Origin: Anomaloglossus baeobatrachus
Taxonomy: Eukaryota > Chordata > Amphibia > Anura > Aromobatidae
Direction: 5' to 3'
Assembly: GCF_048569485.1 (NCBI RefSeq)
Contig: NC_134353.1
Location: 67,551,730 to 67,615,729 of the forward strand
DNA length: 64,000 nt
Numbering within the stretch: the first letter of the stretch is position 1; each line of letters begins with the position of its first letter. The notes beneath the pieces were generated by a model. It ran no database searches. It was not told where the DNA came from and saw only the letters and a program-made list of their open reading frames with translations. This document shows positions 9,508-20,640 of the stretch, in pieces. The position numbers and the translations under genes are program-made.

Positions 9508-12500
9508 TAACGTGGAATGTTAAGGGCCTTAGATCACCTAACAAGCGAGCAATGATACTAAGACACTTGAAAAGACTAAAAACTGATATTGCACTTCTAC
9601 AAGAAACCCACTTAGGGAGGGAAGATTTTTTCCGCATGAAAAAATACTGGGTGGGTTCAGTATATGGGGCAGCGGCACAGGGAAGGAAGGCGGGCACAAT
9701 GATTTTGATAAACAAACAGCTTAGCCATGAAGTGGTGGCTCAGGAGGAGGATGATCAAGGAAGATGGCAGCATTTAACAATTACCAGTCCAGCGGGAACA
9801 CTCAGTATATATAATGTGTATGGCCCAAACTCGAAACAGAATCAGTTCCATGACACCATAAAATCCATAATTCTCTCAGATAGGGAACCTAACATCATAG
9901 TGGCGGGGGACTTTAATGCAGTGCCAGACTCAGCGGAGGACAGAAGCAAGGGAGGGGGTGTGGTGGGACACGGGGACAAGGGCTCAGCCCACAGTGAGGT
10001 TTCTTTGGAGGATGTAGGACTAAAAGACATTTGGAGATTAACTCACCCACATGACAGAGAGTATACGCACTTCTCTCATCCACATAACAGTTGGTCTCGT
10101 ATAGATCAGATTTGGTTGTCTTTGGAACTGGCAAACGGTGTGCAGAACTGCATGATTGAGAGTATGGTGATCTCAGACCACAGTCCGGTGAGAGTGGGTC
10201 TTAGAGAGAAATTCAAGAGGGGATCAGACATTATATGGAGATTCCCGTCGTTTCTCCTAAGACAGGACAATTTTCACAAGATAATAAAGGAATGGTGGGA
10301 AGAGTTCTCAGAAAATAATAAGGAACATAGGGCGACGCCAGTATTATTCTGGGAAACGGCGAAAGCGGTCTTGAGAGGACGCTTGGTGGGGTATGCGGCT
10401 ATGGTTAAACGTAAGACGAACGTGAAATACAATTTTCACAGCGAGGCAGTGCGGCTAGCGTATACTAATTATCTGACAGACAGGTCTATCACGGCAAAAG
10501 ATAGGTGGATGGCGGCCAAGAGAGACTTTGACGAGTGGGCAAAAAAAAAGGAACAACTATTCTGGTCATATAAAGAGGCGGATCTTCATAGATTTGGGAA
10601 TAAGGCGGGGAGGATGTTGGCAAATTTAGCAAGGGGCAACAGAAAGATGACGGTAATCACTAAAATGAAAACAAAGGGTGGAGGGGTGACATCGGATCCC
10701 AAGGAAATTAATAAGGTCCTGGGAGAATATTACAGAAAGTTGTACGGGCCAGGACATAACGACATGACTGAGGAGGCGGAGTGGCTAAGGCAAGCCCAAC
10801 TACCTAGCTTAACGGAGGAGGAACTGGAAGTCTTAAACGCAGATATCACAGAGGAGGAGGTTTCAAAAACAATTGGGGAACTTAGTACTGATAAGGCTCC
10901 AGGGCCCGATGGTTTCAACAGCGAATTTTATAAAGTCCTCAAGGATCTGATTTCTCCGGACCTAACTTCAGTCTTTAACGCAATTCTGGGGGGAACAGAA
11001 ATCCCTAAAAATGCCAATATAGCATACATTAAATTAATACCCAAGGGATCCAAGGACCTGGACGACCCTTCGAGTTATCGGCCCATCTCGCTCATCAACC
11101 AGGACTTAAAAATAATGTCTAAAATCATGGCGGACAGATTGGCCACGGTCTTACCTAGGTTAATTTCAGAACATCAGGTAGGGTTCATAAAAGGGAGAAA
11201 TGCGGTGACCAACATTAGGAAGACGATTCTAGTGGTAGACGCAGTGAGATTGGGGCGCACGAAGGGGGGGGCAAGTCCTGCATTAGTCACACTCGACGCC
11301 GAGAAAGCGTTCGACAATGTTAACTGGAACTGGTTAGACAAGGTGATGGAGGCCGCGGGGATATTGGGTAAGTTGAGACTTTATATTAACAGCCTATATG
11401 CCAACTCAGGAGCAAGGATCCACACCCCGGGTTTTTTGTCCGACGTGTTCCCCCTGAAGAAAGGGACGAGACAAGGATGCCCGCTATCCCCATTGTTATT
11501 TAACCTGGCAATTGAACCCTTATCAAGAGTGCTGCAGGGTCATAATAGTTTTAAAGGGATCAACATAAGGGGTACAGAAATGAAGATAGCGCTTTTTGCT
11601 GATGATGTGATTCTATTTATGGGGGATCCTGGTGAGGACCTGCCCCGGACACTTAGCATGATAGAAAAATTTGGCACCTTTTCAGGTTTTAAATTAAATA
11701 AAAAGAAATGTGAGCTGCTATTCCTGAGCGGGGATCAAGGGCCAGCTGGGGGTATCTTAAGCGAAGGGCATGTGAATGGAATTCCGGTAGCACAAACATC
11801 AGTCAAATACCTGGGAGTGCATGTAGGAAGGACGGTGCAATCAATTTATAAAATGAACTATGGCCCACTGATCAGAAAAATCATAAATCAATTGAAGGGC
11901 TGGAAGGGACTACCCCTGCCATTATTGGCAAGATGTCACCTCATAAAAATGATGAGCTTCCCTAGGCTGCTGCACCCCTTCCAAACGATTCCATTATTGT
12001 TAACACTAAGGGATGTCAACAGACTCAACTCAGCGTATGCAGATTTTATTTGGAGGGGAAGGAAACCCAGAATAAAGCTGCGCACGCTGATGAAGTCTGT
12101 GGAGGAGGGAGGGATAAATTTTCCGGACATCAGAGGGTATAACGTAGTGTGCATCATGAGACACGTGATCGATTGGCTGAGAGGAACGAGTAGGCACTCG
12201 GATTATGGTATGGAACTCAAGTACGTTGAGCCATGGGATCTGACGTCTATTCTTCACTCCCCATTGTCCAAGGTTGAAGGTCACATAAGAAACTCCGTTA
12301 TATTCCGAGACACCATGTTGGCCTGGAGATCGGTAAGACAGAAATTGGGACTTTTATGGAAGGTATCAAAATACCTAAATCCTTGGGCATCACCAAACTT
12401 CCCCCAGGGGAGAGAGAATAGACTATTCCTCAAATGGAAAGAGAAGGGCGTTAGGAGAATGATAGATGTAATGAATGTGGCAGAGAGAAGGTGGATGACA

Positions 12501-13394
12501 GGTCGGGAAGTGCTTGATAAATACAACCTCAATGGCTTCCACATTATTCAGTACGAACAATTGAAACATGGAATAATGAGAGAGCTTGGTGAGATTGGAA
12601 GGGAACTGAACAAGAGTATGATTGACGAGCTTATGGAAGGCAATGTAACAAACCTGAATGTCTCTCGAATATACCGAACATTTAGAGGTGTGCTAATATC
12701 ACGGGAAGATAGTCGTACACTTTTAGCATGGAAAAAACAACTGAAAGGGCAAGAAGTGGTGGAGGTCATATTGAAAGGATGGGTTCAGATGCGGAAACAA
12801 GTCACCAATGAGAGCTGGAGAGACACCCAATTTAGGATATTACACAGGGCAGTTTTGGGTTTCAACATACCGGGCAGGGAGGCACGGTGTCCTAAGTGCC
12901 ATAAAGAAAAAACAGACATGTTACATGGCCTGTGGGAATGCAGGGTGATAAAGAGGTTCTGGAATCAAGTCGGAACACTAGCCCAGACAACATGGAAAAT
13001 TTCCTGCAAACCAGAGCTAATGGTGTGGATTTTTCACTTCTTTGAGGGCGGAGTGAGAGGGGGACTGAATTCTCGGGACAAAAAGACATTTGCAATCATA
13101 CATGACATAGCTATGATAGCTAAAAGGTGCATCCTAAAGCACTGGATACAGGAGGAGGCTCCATCCACAGGGGAAGTCATCGGGGAATTACATAATCTTT
13201 TGAGGATGGAGAAACTAGAAGCAGAAAGGGACAAAGAAAATAAGACTACCAAGTTTTTTAGTAGGTGGAAAGCTTTTATTGAAGTTTATTTTAAACAGGA
13301 AGAAATAGATCATTTAGTGGCACCTTTTAGGCATACGAAGTGGTACCTTCTGAGGGAAATCCAGGGCAGCTTGGGAAAATTGAGGATTACTTAG
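9495..13394 (+). CDS. LINE ORF2: AP endonuclease-reverse transcriptase
   Basis: A 1299-residue protein that nicks target DNA and copies the LINE RNA from the nick. The APE-type endonuclease (about 1-235) shows ITWNVKGLRS, LLQETHL, VAGDFNAVPD and SDHSPV, including the metal-binding and catalytic residues. The reverse transcriptase (about 440-760) shows KAPGPDG, SYRPISLINQD, GTRQGCPLSPLLFNL and the catalytic box FADD (about residue 700), followed by the LGVHVG thumb-side motif. A C-terminal CX2CX8HX4C cysteine motif (CPKCHKEKTDMLHGLWEC) starts near residue 1132, as in L1. Length and domain order match full L1/Tx1-like ORF2. No stop or frameshift is seen. Confidence 0.95.
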   Translation: MVQLITWNVKGLRSPNKRAMILRHLKRLKTDIALLQETHLGREDFFRMKKYWVGSVYGAAAQGRKAGTMILINKQLSHEVVAQEEDDQGRWQHLTITSPAGTLSIYNVYGPNSKQNQFHDTIKSIILSDREPNIIVAGDFNAVPDSAEDRSKGGGVVGHGDKGSAHSEVSLEDVGLKDIWRLTHPHDREYTHFSHPHNSWSRIDQIWLSLELANGVQNCMIESMVISDHSPVRVGLREKFKRGSDIIWRFPSFLLRQDNFHKIIKEWWEEFSENNKEHRATPVLFWETAKAVLRGRLVGYAAMVKRKTNVKYNFHSEAVRLAYTNYLTDRSITAKDRWMAAKRDFDEWAKKKEQLFWSYKEADLHRFGNKAGRMLANLARGNRKMTVITKMKTKGGGVTSDPKEINKVLGEYYRKLYGPGHNDMTEEAEWLRQAQLPSLTEEELEVLNADITEEEVSKTIGELSTDKAPGPDGFNSEFYKVLKDLISPDLTSVFNAILGGTEIPKNANIAYIKLIPKGSKDLDDPSSYRPISLINQDLKIMSKIMADRLATVLPRLISEHQVGFIKGRNAVTNIRKTILVVDAVRLGRTKGGASPALVTLDAEKAFDNVNWNWLDKVMEAAGILGKLRLYINSLYANSGARIHTPGFLSDVFPLKKGTRQGCPLSPLLFNLAIEPLSRVLQGHNSFKGINIRGTEMKIALFADDVILFMGDPGEDLPRTLSMIEKFGTFSGFKLNKKKCELLFLSGDQGPAGGILSEGHVNGIPVAQTSVKYLGVHVGRTVQSIYKMNYGPLIRKIINQLKGWKGLPLPLLARCHLIKMMSFPRLLHPFQTIPLLLTLRDVNRLNSAYADFIWRGRKPRIKLRTLMKSVEEGGINFPDIRGYNVVCIMRHVIDWLRGTSRHSDYGMELKYVEPWDLTSILHSPLSKVEGHIRNSVIFRDTMLAWRSVRQKLGLLWKVSKYLNPWASPNFPQGRENRLFLKWKEKGVRRMIDVMNVAERRWMTGREVLDKYNLNGFHIIQYEQLKHGIMRELGEIGRELNKSMIDELMEGNVTNLNVSRIYRTFRGVLISREDSRTLLAWKKQLKGQEVVEVILKGWVQMRKQVTNESWRDTQFRILHRAVLGFNIPGREARCPKCHKEKTDMLHGLWECRVIKRFWNQVGTLAQTTWKISCKPELMVWIFHFFEGGVRGGLNSRDKKTFAIIHDIAMIAKRCILKHWIQEEAPSTGEVIGELHNLLRMEKLEAERDKENKTTKFFSRWKAFIEVYFKQEEIDHLVAPFRHTKWYLLREIQGSLGKLRIT

Positions 13395-13600
13395 CGGGGA
13401 CTAAGGTGAAGGATAAGGGTAAGATGGTATGACATGATCAAGGCACGGCATCAATAGTAGAAATATTAAAGAGTGGCACAGGGACTTAAGGGTTTGTTTC
13501 ATGTAAGTTATGTTTGGATTCAATAATTTTGACTTATTTTATGTCATTGTAACCTGATAATACTTCGTATGATACGATATTGTGTAGAATTTGTAAAATC

Positions 13601-13629
13601 AATAAAAACTGTTTGGAAAAAAAAAAAAA
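13601..13629 (+). terminator. LINE poly(A) signal and tail
   Basis: AATAAA at 13601-13606 is followed by TTGG and an A-run of about 13, then the target duplication. This is the normal 3' end of an L1-type insertion. Confidence 0.85.
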
Positions 13630-13638
13630 GGTAATTAG

Positions 13639-14451
13639 TAGGCTAGCAGAGATTAACTCCTGCAAGCTCGATCACTAATAAGCACACAGCTGGTCAACGC
13701 CTGAGCCTACATGTGCCACTCAGAAGCACCAGTTAAGGCATAGTGTGGAGTTTCAATTCTGCAGTGTGAACAATGTCCGATGCCACCATGACACTTGGCG
13801 AGTTTAGAGCTCACCGTGTGACATGTACAAGCTCTCAAAGTTGTTGTTTTCTTGTTTTATTGTTAAACTTTATGTATTTTCTAAGGCCATTTCACTGTGT
13901 CAGGAGCCCATGTGTTGGGATGAGATAGTGACTGATTAACAAGAAGCATTTGAACAGTAGCAATGGGAAATCTGAGTATTGTATTTTTAATTTTTGAAGC
14001 ACTTTCTGAGCATTAAAAAAACAAAAAAAATTCACCAAAACAACCTTTTTAAACCCTCGCCATACTTAAAAAAAAAAAATAAAAATCATTGTTGGATTAT
14101 ATTTTTTTTTGCCAGTCTTTGAATTTTTTTTTTTTTATTCCATTCGGTCATCATTATTTCAGGCGCTTCACTGCCTGCTGTAACAACCTCTCCTCAAACC
14201 TAGCGTGGGGTATCGCAGTACCACAACTCTCCTCTGCGGTATTATACACCGTATACGTTCTCCAGCAGAAACCCTTTCATGTCAGATCTTCACAAAGCTG
14301 CACTAAACCTCCCTGATACATTTGCTGTTGTGTTCTGTCATTACCCGTCATTATATTCTGAAGCGGGGGGAAGATCCTCTATTGTTTGATGTAGTATCGC
14401 TGCGGATACATCACATTTTCTCTTTTTTCATCTTTTATGCCTTTATTTCAG
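13639..14451. other. Intronic DNA upstream of HTT exon
   Basis: The stretch is AT-rich with several A- and T-runs and no recognised transposon ends. The last ~50 bp are pyrimidine-rich (TTTTTTCATC...CTTTATTTCAG) and form the acceptor of the HTT exon. The preceding HTT exon (human residues around QAWDPVPSLSPATT) was looked for by eye here and not found. Confidence 0.5.
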
Positions 14452-14534
14452 GAGCTCTGATCAGTCACAAGAAGCTCTTACTGCAGATCAACACCGAACG
14501 GGAAATCGGGAACACGAGCTATAAATTAGGCGAA
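14452..14534 (+). CDS. HTT: Huntingtin exon (C-terminal region)
   Basis: An 83-bp exon with a clean acceptor (CTTTATTTCAG, ending 14451) and donor (GTGAGT from 14535). With one base from the previous exon it encodes [19 protein letters not shown] followed by GNTSYKLGE. Human huntingtin has ALISHEKLLLQINPEREL then GSMSYKLGQ at the corresponding place, 21 of 27 residues identical (from memory of the human protein). The exon starts in phase 1 and ends on a codon boundary, as the human protein requires for the next exon (VSIHSVWLGN). Huntingtin is a large HEAT-repeat scaffold; this piece is in its C-terminal third. No neighbouring HTT exon was recognised in the window, so it may be one exon between very large introns or a stray duplicate. 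Confidence 0.85.
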
Positions 14535-15113
14535 GTGAGTCGTCCATGGAGGAATATTAGTTGCTCAATGCTTTAGATGTTCTTGTCAGATACATGTAAA
14601 GAAGGCCAGCTACTACTTGCTCTAGACCTGACCCTGGTTTGTCCCTGCCTTATAGCGGAGGTTGGCATCCTGAGTTCAAGAATTGGCGCCCTCACTCATC
14701 GACGGCTGACCCTGAGTGCCCTTAACTGCACCCTAAGCTATAAACAAAGTGTAACACAAAACAATAATAAACATAAAATGAAGTGCACACAAGCAGAGGG
14801 TGAGACACGGGGCTAGGAAAGTGCAAACACAGTCATACAGGAATGATGGAATAAAAGAATCCAAAAAGAATAAGAGAATACATGGAAACCTTCCCAAACT
14901 ACCAAGGAGCTGGTACTCCATACAACCATCTCTCCGGAAATACAACCAGCACTGAGACATGTGAGTAATGAGAAAACATAGCCCCTCACAAAATGTGATT
15001 ACGCAAACCAATTTTGTAAGTGCACACACCTGAATAGATGTGAAACTTTATTTTTTGCTATCACAAGTGGATTTAATCAGCAGTTCCTCAATCAAGATCT
15101 GAAAAGAATGTGC
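14535..15113. other. Intronic/intergenic stretch
   Basis: Begins with the HTT donor site. The part from about 14600 has the look of a dispersed repeat, but its ends were not found. No coding signal. Confidence 0.4.
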
Positions 15114-15117
15114 TTAA

Positions 15118-15459
15118 AGGGATTCTGTTAGCAGATTTTTGCTATGTAATCTGACAGCACTGGGGTCGGGGCAGAGATCCAGATTCTAGTGATGTATCAC
15201 TTATATTACTGGGTGATATAATCACAGATCTAGCAGAGCTTAGAATGCTGAGCTGTGTATACTCTGCTCACACCACTGATTGACTGTGATTTGTGTACAC
15301 AGTATAGTGTCAGAAAGGTGCTAATCAGTGGTGGGGGCGGGCAAGGTTGGACCAGGAAGCACAAGACACCCAGTCCTGTAGTGATAATCTCCTACTAATA
15401 AAACACTTGACAGGTAATCTGGGTGTCTTCTACTAAATCATGCTGCTCTCAGATTCCCT
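15118..15459. mobile_element. TTAA-flanked MITE, 342 bp
   Basis: TTAA at 15114-15117 and 15460-15463 brackets an element with imperfect inverted ends (AGGGATTCTGTTAGCAGA on the left; complement of TGCTCTCAGATTCCCT on the right). Its interior (GCTATGTAATCTGACAGCA and similar) resembles a very common frog repeat (recollection). It has no coding capacity and probably depends on a piggyBac- or Kolobok-type transposase. Confidence 0.7.
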
Positions 15460-15463
15460 TTAA

Positions 15464-17790
15464 CCTGACTAATCACATAACTGTGCTATCTCGGGAGGTC
15501 CTCCATTTTCCGCGTTCAGTGTGTTTGTATCAGGACTACCAGTGTCGTGACGACAGTATAGGTCCTGTGCGAATTCAGAGGTGTCCAGGATGTGAATTCC
15601 ATCCAGGACAACGTCTGTATAGAGTTTGTATGTTCTTCCCATCTCATTCCGGTACTTGGGATCACTCCCGCACAATTTTGAAATGTAATCCAGTGCAGAA
15701 TTTGATCTGTATGAGAGAAAACCTCTGTACATCACTGCAGAATATGTCGGTGCTATAGATACAATGAAAGTCACCCACTTGAGTGCAGAACAGTGATGAT
15801 GATGCCCCCTTTCATTCTTCTTACATACTACTCTTCTCCAGTTAGAAGTGGCCACGTGTAAAATTCCAGCATGAAAAAAGCTTTATACGACTTCATCGTT
15901 CTTTTGGATTAAGTTGGGACAAAAATCAGCAGTCACCCAGTGATTGCAGACTGCGGAGTAGTGAAGTCATGGTGCGCAGGCGGTCATGATTCCCTGTATT
16001 TCCACTGCGAGGGGCGGTCACATGACGGTATGCATGCGATTTCCATACTTGCGATGACGTGGCAACTTGACGTGTTCAGCTTCTCTTTATAGAAGTGAAT
16101 TGAGAGAAGCACGGGTCCCAAAGTATGCAAATTGCACGTGGTCATGTTGATCGCTCGCTTGCACTGGTAATGCCAGGGAATGGTGACAGTGTGAGGGCAA
16201 TACATAGGTCAAGATTTACCACTGCGCGCTTCCAAAAGCAAATTAAAATCTGCTATGTATACAGATGATACACATATTTAGCACATTTGTGCTGAATTTA
16301 CATCCAGAGCTGCTGTTGGATTGTGCAATATATCACATAGAATAAAAAAAAGTTTACAAATTTTTAGAAGCCAATTACAGATGAACAGTGAGTAGTAGTA
16401 GAGGGACTACACCCCACCATGTACATTTACCACGTTTTATAGACTATTGAATACGATAAGATGTATATATTTGTACCAACACCAGCCATCTAGCAGCAAT
16501 TTTAGATTAGAAGTAAGATAACATAAGATAGTGTAAGGGAGAAGTGGCAGATGGCGGGAAAGAGGACAGCAGGGAAGGCACTGTGCTGTTCCTACTTGTT
16601 TTATTTAAAACAGTTACCTGTAATGACATATCACCTGTTATTTAATGTTTTTCATGCTTGTCTTCTGCTACTATCTACTGGTCAGATCTTTCGGCTCCTC
16701 TGTTTCCTTTCTTCCAGCCCATGGGAGTGTCTGCTGCTCCTCTTACATCACATCCTGGCATCCATGTTCATTCAGTTCCCAGCCAGAGATCGTGAGAATC
16801 ACACCCCTTATTTGAGCTGCTAGAAGCAAAGTCTTCTGACCTTAGTGGCATCAGAAACAACATCACCAGAATACCACAACACCAAGAACTCGGTTCTCTG
16901 TAACTGTGCATTTTTTTATGGAGAAATAAACCTTCATTTTTCATCTCAGCGCCTGCACGTTTTATCCAGCAACTCTGAAGCGCTCTGGTCCTGTCTGCCT
17001 CACCTATTGGAAAACGAAGGTAAGATTCTCACACCATCCCACAACTACGCACCTTCAATCACCTTTAAGTGGGGACACAACATGCACAAAAGTGATCATT
17101 AGAGAATAGGGTTCAAGTGTGGGAAGACGTGGTAACCTTGAGGGGTCCGGAGCCTATGGTTCACCCCGACTGGCTTCAGGAGACCTAGAATCGGTTAATG
17201 ATGAATGGAGTTAGGGGGAAGGAGACACAGACCCCCTATAGCTTAAGGACAAGATCCTAGATAGCGGGGGAAACAGGTCAAGGAGCAGCACCCCACACAG
17301 AAAGGAAGGAAGGAAGGAGAGGAAGGACATGTCTGTCTCAACAGTGTGAAGAATAAAAGTGAACATTTCTTGTTGGCTAAGTGAACTCTGCTGTTGTGTG
17401 TGTTGCTAACTGTCTACGACGACAACTGACAGTGGGGTGATGGACACCGGCCTGAAGAAACCAGTAAGAGTCATGCACCCCACTCAAATTCAAACCTGCA
17501 CACTGAGTCTCCTTGATAAAGGAGTGTGGCGCCCTCCTCACACATGGCAGTACAAGGCATCCTGCACGGTCTCGTACAAGAGGCTCTCTCGCTGCTGACG
17601 GCTTGTTGACTCCTATTATGGGGTACATTGGCATCATATTACATGGGAAAAATTCTGCATGCAAGTGCCGAGTCTGGAAAGCTGCTCTTCGGCCCCCAGA
17701 CTGGTTGTCCTTTCCAATACCCATCCAGTCTGGTAGACTTTTCCAGTTCCCATTTGTATCAGGACCCAATTAAGAACCATGAAGAAAGCA
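15464..17790. other. Unassigned DNA
   Basis: No confident feature. The region 15900-16220 looks repeat-like, with short inverted patches around TATGCATGCGATTTCCATAC. At 16950-17019 an exon-like piece has a pyrimidine/AG acceptor and a GGTAAGA donor but no recognisable product. Around 17350 an AATAAAAGTGAACATT phrase followed by GTGTTGCTAACTG is LTR-like, but no partner LTR or terminal TG...CA was found. Confidence 0.35.
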
Positions 17791-17794
17791 TTAA

Positions 17795-18049
17795 TGGGGT
17801 ATTCACGTCTTATAAAGTTCTCGGTCAGGTCCAACCTCTAGGACCAGAATGATGGACATGCATGTCTGCTGTGGCCTCTTAACTGTTTTTTCATGGCCGG
17901 GATGTCCCTGTGTACACTGTGAAGGTGTCCTAGTGCTGCATTGGTGCTGTATGATCCTTTAATTCTCTTTATTGATAAAGCGAACTAAAGGACCAAACGG
18001 TGGCAAATCCCAGAAATGCACCAACACTTTGTAAAATGGGACTACCCCT
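17795..18049. mobile_element. TTAA-flanked MITE, 255 bp
   Basis: TTAA at 17791-17794 and 18050-18053. The inverted ends are TGGGGTATTCACGTCTTATA on the left and the complement of TGTAAAATGGGACTACCCCT on the right. The GGGGTA(T/G)TCCCA-type terminus is shared with the larger MITE in the MSANTD1 intron (56284-57191), so both belong to one broad family. Confidence 0.65.
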
Positions 18050-18053
18050 TTAA

Positions 18054-19180
18054 GGAGAAACTTGCAAAACTCTCCACTATTGTAAGTCTCTGCCACATTT
18101 GGAGGATTTTATACTTATAAGTACAGTACATCCTGACCGATCTGCCCGGTCATCTGGGGTACAGGAGCAATCCTAATTGTCCTTGTTTCCTGTCGGCGCC
18201 CGCAGCGTCTACACCGATGTATCGGAACGAAGAGCTTATCCCGATCACCGTGAGGACCCGCGGTGCGTGACATTTGCAGCCCAAGGATGTGAGCAGGTTA
18301 AGACCATAATATCCGCTTTTCCATGTAAGTGGGTTATGTAGCCGGCAGGGAGTCCCGCAGAGGCATTGAGGCTTGTAATGTGAGCAGATTAATCTCCGCC
18401 GGCACCATTTACAGTGATGTCCTGTCACCCAGAGAACATTTACCAAGGGCAAATCTACAAGAGCTGGCTGGAGCGCCCGGCCTCTGCTGAAGATTGCCAA
18501 TCATTCCTGTATGCCTAATGTAGCTATGACCCTAAGTTATATAAGAGGATTAATATCCAGGTGAGGTTCCTGGAGACTAAGCATCGTAGGGACCAAGTTC
18601 CTGAACCGGGGCAGTGTCCTTCAGGTGCAAGTTGTAGCTGGAATGGATTTGTATACTGTATTATGATATTAATGGTATCTTCACACATTCAGCATTGGTG
18701 CACGTTTCCCTGCGGACTGGCAGCATATTAGAAAAAATAAATCCACAGGGGAATTGACATGCTGCTGATTGAAAATATCAGAAAAACAGCTCATTTTTTA
18801 TCATGTCAATAAAAGAGATGTAGATGAGATTAGAAAACTCCCAACCACTTTGCTAGGATCGTATTCTATTGTGGACTTTATATCTGAAATCCCATATGGA
18901 AAATCTCCACCATGAGTTGGGGGAAACTGTGCCTTTTCCTGAACACCCATCGTCACAATTTAAACAGTATTTCCATCCTTGGGATTTAGATATAATGGAA
19001 CAGAATGGTGAAATGCTGCATGATTCAGCCTGTGCGTCTGAGTCTCAAGGCAGCAGGTGCAATGGCATCACTAAATCGAGCCTGCTGTGTGCAGCCTCAG
19101 TCAGTCCACATGCTGCACTGAAAAGGGACCAGCTAAGGGAGTAGTTTTCATTTTTTTTTTTTTATCGGTCAGTATATGTA
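18054..19180. other. Unassigned DNA
   Basis: No gene recognised. The region 18120-18520 is comparatively GC-rich and non-repetitive by eye; the rest is AT-rich with no clear terminal repeats. Confidence 0.4.
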
Positions 19181-19189
19181 AGTGGATTG

Positions 19190-19520
19190 TAGGGGGCCTC
19201 ATACTGTGTGGGGGGTAATCATACTGTGTGGAGGATTTTGGAGGTATCATGCTGTGTGTGCAGCACATTATACTGTCTGGAGCTATCATTCTGGAGGACT
19301 GTGGGGGTCATCATATACTGTGTGGGTGATTGTGGAGACATCATACTGTCTGTGGGGGACTGTGTGGTCATCCTATTGTGTGGGGGACTGTGGGGTAATC
19401 ATACTGTGTGGAGGATTTTGGAGGTATCATGCTGTGTGTGCAGGACATTATACTGTTTGTGGAGCTATCAAACTTGAGGACTGTGGGGGTCATCATACTG
19501 TGTGGGGTATTGTGGAGGCA
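19190..19520. repeat. Degenerate minisatellite (CATACTGTGTGGGG type)
   Basis: Roughly ten imperfect steps built on TCATACTGTGTGGGGGACTG, with one longer block (GAGGATTTTGGAGGTATCAT) occurring twice about 183 bp apart. That indicates an older higher-order duplication. The open frames through it are a by-product of the repeat. Confidence 0.8.
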
Positions 19521-19525
19521 TTTTG

Positions 19526-20640
19526 TGTGCCGTCCCCACGTCAGTAGCCTGGCTGCTCAGATCTGGATCCGCGGTGGCTCAAGGGGTCTCCGGACCCGGG
19601 GGTCATGTGGCCACTCGAAATAAGGGGGTATTTACAGGGGATAGTGGATTGATAGTTCGTGATGCCACCCATGGTGTGTGGTAATGTGGAGTACCACCGC
19701 TGCAGCTGGGGAGTACCCGGGGGCGATGGAGTGGGCAGCCAGGTGTTTAACCTCTCCACGGGTAGGGGGGATGCCCCGGGACTCGGTGATGGTGGAGGGA
19801 CGTGCCGTTGGGGAGGTAAGGGTCACTTGCGTACTCAGTCCAATAACGCTGACACCAACAACTTAGTAAACCAAAGTTCTGGACACCGCTGCCGCTGAGG
19901 GGGAGCACGTTCGGGTCCCATTTCTGCTGGTGTTGCCTGTTGATCTGTGACCTTTCCCTTGGCACCTAGTTTCCTTCTATTTGGTCCCTTTAGCTTGAAA
20001 CTAACCGGGTCCCGCTCCCCAGTGTGGCTAACTGAGGGAGCTTGCTCTCAGGGTTCACACTTGGGATTTTCTGGACCGTATTGTTGGAAAGTCCTATCCC
20101 TCTTGTTGCGCCAGTACCCCGATTTTGGAGCAGGTGGAGAGCGGATCTTGAAGGCTCCGTTCTCGTCGGGTGAATTGTCAGGTTGCCTGAAGCTACTCCC
20201 TGACCTAGGGTCCACGTACCCCGTCGTGCCCTGGTCCCAGCCCAGTGATGGTACAAGGCCGCCGGCTGTCCTCCACGATAATGCCGTGCCCCTTGTCACG
20301 ATCCCATGCGACCGGGGCTCCAGCTCCTACCAGGCCCAGATCAACGTCTGCTACCTAGTACTTCCAAGGAGCCCAGCTCCTGACCTCCTCTCTCTTTCAC
20401 CTCCAACACTACACTTCCCTCTCCTTAACCAACCCCCCAAGTGGGTGACCCTATTCCACTCAGGCCTTATTCCACTCAGGTGTGTCTGGTGGATGTGGTG
20501 CAGAGTGTTCCTACGATTTTAATTAGCTGGTTTTGGCAACACCAATGGTTAAGGACCCGTAACCAAGGAGGAAGTGGATATTGCACATTAGGGCAGATTG
20601 TACAATACCCTGTGACGACCTGATAGGCCAGGGCGTCACA
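19526..20640 (-). repeat. Gypsy LTR (3' LTR of minus-strand remnant)
   Basis: Read on the minus strand it begins TGTGACGCCCTGGCC and ends GGACGGCACA, with the LTR-kin TG...CA ends. The adjoining internal sequence ends in a purine tract (AAAGGGGAA), marking this as a 3' LTR. It is one of several related ~1.1-kb LTRs in the window. Confidence 0.75.

Larger units (their letters stand above)
6651..13624 (+). mobile_element. Full-length L1-like (Tx1/L1 group) LINE
   Basis: A complete non-LTR retrotransposon: a very short 5' leader (36 bp), ORF1 (6687-8324), a 1.17-kb spacer with a polypyrimidine tract, ORF2 (9495-13394), a 230-bp 3' UTR, an AATAAA signal and a poly(A) tail. A 14-bp target duplication AAAAAGGTAATTAG flanks it at 6637-6650 and 13625-13638. 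Both long frames are open and the duplication is perfect, so the insertion is recent; it could be a competent source copy. It lies in the presumed HTT intron, same strand as the gene. The exact clade inside L1/Tx1 is not decided. Confidence 0.9.

Noticed and set aside
16950-17019. Exon-like 70-bp segment with AG acceptor and GGTAAGA donor
   Set aside because: The three translations match no HTT or MSANTD1 sequence I know, and splice-like signals of this quality occur by chance in 64 kb.
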